Below, piece by piece: positions 34,279 to 36,441 of a stretch of 36,441 nucleotides of DNA. Source of the stretch: Kiritimatiellia bacterium (lineage in GTDB: Bacteria; Verrucomicrobiota; Kiritimatiellia; RFP12; UBA3636); NCBI GenBank assembly GCA_017481725.1, contig JAFUOX010000075.1:1-36441 (forward strand). The letters run 5' to 3'. The notes beneath the pieces were generated by a model. The model saw nothing but the letters and a program-made list of their open reading frames with translations, did not search any database and was not told the origin of the DNA. A program made the position numbers and the translations under genes. The first letter of the stretch is position 1, and each line of letters starts with the position of its first letter.

Positions 34279-36006
34279 TTAATCCTCATCACCCATTGTT
34301 ACACGCAAAACCTCACTCACGGTTGTGATACCTGCAATTACCTTACGAATACCATCCTCGCGTAGGGTGCGCATTCCCAACTCGCGAGCACGTGCACGAA
34401 TTTCAGTAACACCTGAATTTTCAAAAATCAAGCGCTGAATTTCATCATCAACTTTAAATATCTCAAAAATACCCTTTCTGCCTTTATAACCACTCTGTGA
34501 GCAGCGCTGGCAACCAGCTCCTCTATAAAGCATAGCAGACTGTAGGTCATCAACATTTAAACCAAGACTACGTAGCTCCATTGCCTCCGGAGTATATTGT
34601 TCTCTACATTCTGTACAGATCGCACGGACAAGTCGCTGAGCCATAACAGCACGCAAAGCTGAAGCAACTTGGAATGGTTTTACACCAATATCTAGCAAAC
34701 GAGTAATTGCACCAGGAGCATCATTTGTATGCAATGTTGAGAATACCAAGTGACCAGTAAGAGCCGCTTCAATAGCAATTGACGCAGTCTCAAGGTCACG
34801 AATTTCACCAATCATTACGATGTTTGGAGCCTGACGCAAGATTGCACGCAACGCTGCAGCAAAGGTCATTCCAATATCTGCATTAACGTGAACCTGATTA
34901 ACACCTGTCATCTGATATTCAACAGGGTCTTCAACTGTGATAAGCTTTCTGTCTGGCTTGTTAATCTGACCTAAGCAGGCGTAAAGAGTTGTTGTCTTAC
35001 CAGAACCAGTAGGACCTGTAACAAGCAGAATACCGTCAGGCAAACCAATTAACTGCTCAAAGGTTTGCTGGTCATCTGTCATGAAGCCCAGCTCCGGCAA
35101 ACCGAGAGAGAGGTTCTGCTTATCCAAGATACGCATAACAATACTCTCTCCATGGCCAGTAGGAACTGTTGACACACGAAGATCCAGCTCACGCCCCTTA
35201 ACCTTAATCTGAATACGACCGTCTTGAGGAATACGTCTTTCAGAAAGCTTCATGTTTGCCATAAGCTTGAAGCGCTGAAGGATTGCACCCTGCAAGCGCT
35301 TAGGAGGAGCCTCTTGCTCACGGAGCACACCATCAATGCGGTAGCGAATACGGAAGCGCTTTTCCATTGGCTCTAAGTGAATATCTGATGCACGAGAAAC
35401 AAAGGCGCGCATAATGATTTGTGCACAAAGCTTAACAATAGGAGCATCAGCTTCACTTGCCTGAGAAACACCAAGCTGGTCCTCAAGTGCAGAATCCTCT
35501 TCTTCTCCTTTTTGAGCTTCATCTGGAGTAGTACCACCTAACTCATTATAAATATCATCCATGCTTGCATCTTGATCAGGATAAAGCATAGTCATCATAG
35601 TTAGGATTTGCTGGCGCGGTGCTACAACTGCCTCAACATTTTTATCCAGAGCATAACGCAAGCCATCAAGTGTTTCAAAATTCATTGGATCCGCAAGAGC
35701 CACTGTTAATGTGCCATCAGATTCATATAGCGGCACAACTCTAAACTTACGTGCTATATCACCTGCTAGAAGAGCTCGTGTTTCATCTCCCATATCTGCT
35801 TGAGAAATATCAACAAAATCCATTCCAAAGGCTTGTGCAACATAACCAAGTACGGTTTCCTCTGTAATATCCCCACTCTTCAGCATAATATCAATTACAG
35901 ACTCGCCTTCACCAGTAACTTTAGCAGCAGCCATTTCTGATTGCTCTTGGGTTATTACATTATTTTCTAGCAAAATCTGCAATACATAATCATCATTTGA
36001 GGTCAC
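34279..36006 (-). CDS. pilB: PilB/GspE-family extension ATPase (first copy)
   Basis: Extension ATPase of 575 aa. MshEN-like N-terminal domain (about 8-140), an acidic linker (145-180), [21 protein letters not shown] (206-226), Walker [10 protein letters not shown] (331-339), Walker [15 protein letters not shown] (395-408), [13 protein letters not shown] (418-430) and zinc cysteines C464/C467 and C499/C502. The N-terminal domain may bind cyclic di-GMP as in MshE, but this cannot be shown here. The start is GTG at 36006, with AAGGAGAG about seven bases upstream. It is the first gene of a three-gene row with pilT and the second pilB. Confidence 0.94.
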   Translation of the reverse strand: MTSNDDYVLQILLENNVITQEQSEMAAAKVTGEGESVIDIMLKSGDITEETVLGYVAQAFGMDFVDISQADMGDETRALLAGDIARKFRVVPLYESDGTLTVALADPMNFETLDGLRYALDKNVEAVVAPRQQILTMMTMLYPDQDASMDDIYNELGGTTPDEAQKGEEEDSALEDQLGVSQASEADAPIVKLCAQIIMRAFVSRASDIHLEPMEKRFRIRYRIDGVLREQEAPPKRLQGAILQRFKLMANMKLSERRIPQDGRIQIKVKGRELDLRVSTVPTGHGESIVMRILDKQNLSLGLPELGFMTDDQQTFEQLIGLPDGILLVTGPTGSGKTTTLYACLGQINKPDRKLITVEDPVEYQMTGVNQVHVNADIGMTFAAALRAILRQAPNIVMIGEIRDLETASIAIEAALTGHLVFSTLHTNDAPGAITRLLDIGVKPFQVASALRAVMAQRLVRAICTECREQYTPEAMELRSLGLNVDDLQSAMLYRGAGCQRCSQSGYKGRKGIFEIFKVDDEIQRLIFENSGVTEIRARARELGMRTLREDGIRKVIAGITTVSEVLRVTMGDED

Positions 36007-36441
36007 TTAATGCTCTCCTTTTTCAATAAGTTAGCAAAATCAATATATTAATAAATCAGCAATAGCGATTCAATAGCAACAAAAAAGCACATTATAGAAA
36101 TAACTAGCCGATTTTTTGACTATTATACCCTATATACGGGTTATATTTCAACTAAAAACGATATTTTATTAGAATAAACCGACAAAAATGTTTTCTGTAA
36201 AATTAAATGCACGATTTAAGAGTTGAAAAAAAATAGAGGGTTTTTATAGAATTAAGACTGTTGTAAACGTAAAAAAAATAAGTCCCAAATGACAAATTTA
36301 GACAAACAAGATTGTGGTTCCTTTACAAGAAACTTTTCCTGTACTTTGAATCATTAATCCCCTTAAAAAAAATAATTCAAAAACCCATCAAATGAGACAC
36401 CATAATAATACTAAAAAAAGCGATACAAAGCAATCGTTTAA
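36007..36441. other. AT-rich region upstream of pilB, right edge
   Basis: No gene is seen in these 435 bases. The first 145 hold the pilB promoter and leader. The rest is A/T-rich with several poly-A runs; no reading frame, strong hairpin or repeat stands out. Confidence 0.5.
36122..36151 (-). promoter_or_regulatory. Likely promoter of the pilB-pilT-pilB row
   Basis: On the minus strand TTGAAA and TATAAT are 18 bases apart, close to sigma70 consensus. The spacer carries an imperfect palindrome with ACCC/GGGT arms (36127-36141), which could be an operator. The leader would be about 110 bases. A second TATAAT at 36091-36096 lacks a good -35 box. Confidence 0.5.

Noticed and set aside
1-36441. 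tRNA, rRNA, CRISPR array, phage or transposase genes
   Set aside because: No TTCGA-type arm in a cloverleaf setting, no regularly spaced repeats and no integrase or transposase motif were found on either strand.

Overview
The window looks like a chromosomal segment of an AT-rich, diderm bacterium. A secretin, long GspG-like pseudopilins and Gram-negative style envelope genes are present. Long FTLIEL-type prepilins, a SecA with a large insert and a cellobiose phosphorylase suggest an anaerobic, carbohydrate-using member of the PVC group (Lentisphaerae/Verrucomicrobiota). That placement is an inference from gene style only, since no rRNA or other marker is present.

Layout. All 26 ordinary genes are on the minus strand; the only convincing plus-strand gene is a GC-richer, apparently foreign one at 10558-11886. 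Reading in the direction of transcription from the right edge: (1) a tight pilB - pilT - pilB triplet (36006-31465) behind a probable sigma70-type promoter; (2) a lone Gfo/Idh/MocA oxidoreductase (31270-30188); (3) a compact operon trpS - scpA - scpB - plsC-like acyltransferase - polysaccharide deacetylase - murG (30058-24679); (4) a monocistronic GH94 cellobiose phosphorylase (24425-21957) with its own promoter and a hairpin terminator; (5) secA - membrane pseudokinase with Sel1-like repeats - HAD phosphatase - miaA - radC (21511-13502); (6) a sirtuin and a lipocalin lipoprotein (13349-12031); (7) the GC-rich island; (8) an eight-gene type II secretion/type IV pilus-like operon (10137-297): two long pseudopilins, a PilM/N-GspL-like and a PilO/GspM-like assembly protein, a PilT-like ATPase, a GspE-like ATPase, GspF and a secretin.

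How it fits together. Five secretion/pilus-superfamily ATPases lie in 36 kb, in two loci. The left locus has all core parts of a T2SS/T4P-like machine except prepilin peptidase, PilP/GspC and minor pseudopilins, which must be elsewhere. The right locus adds two extension-type and one retraction-type ATPase. The middle of the window is mostly housekeeping: translocation, tRNA modification and charging, chromosome condensation, envelope synthesis.

Most worth a second look: the island gene with an internal tandem duplication, flanked by inverted repeats and followed by a truncated reading frame; the pseudokinase directly behind secA; the hybrid secretion operon with a cysteine-rich PilO-like subunit; and an acyltransferase with altered catalytic motifs. 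No tRNA, rRNA, CRISPR array or recognisable transposase was seen.
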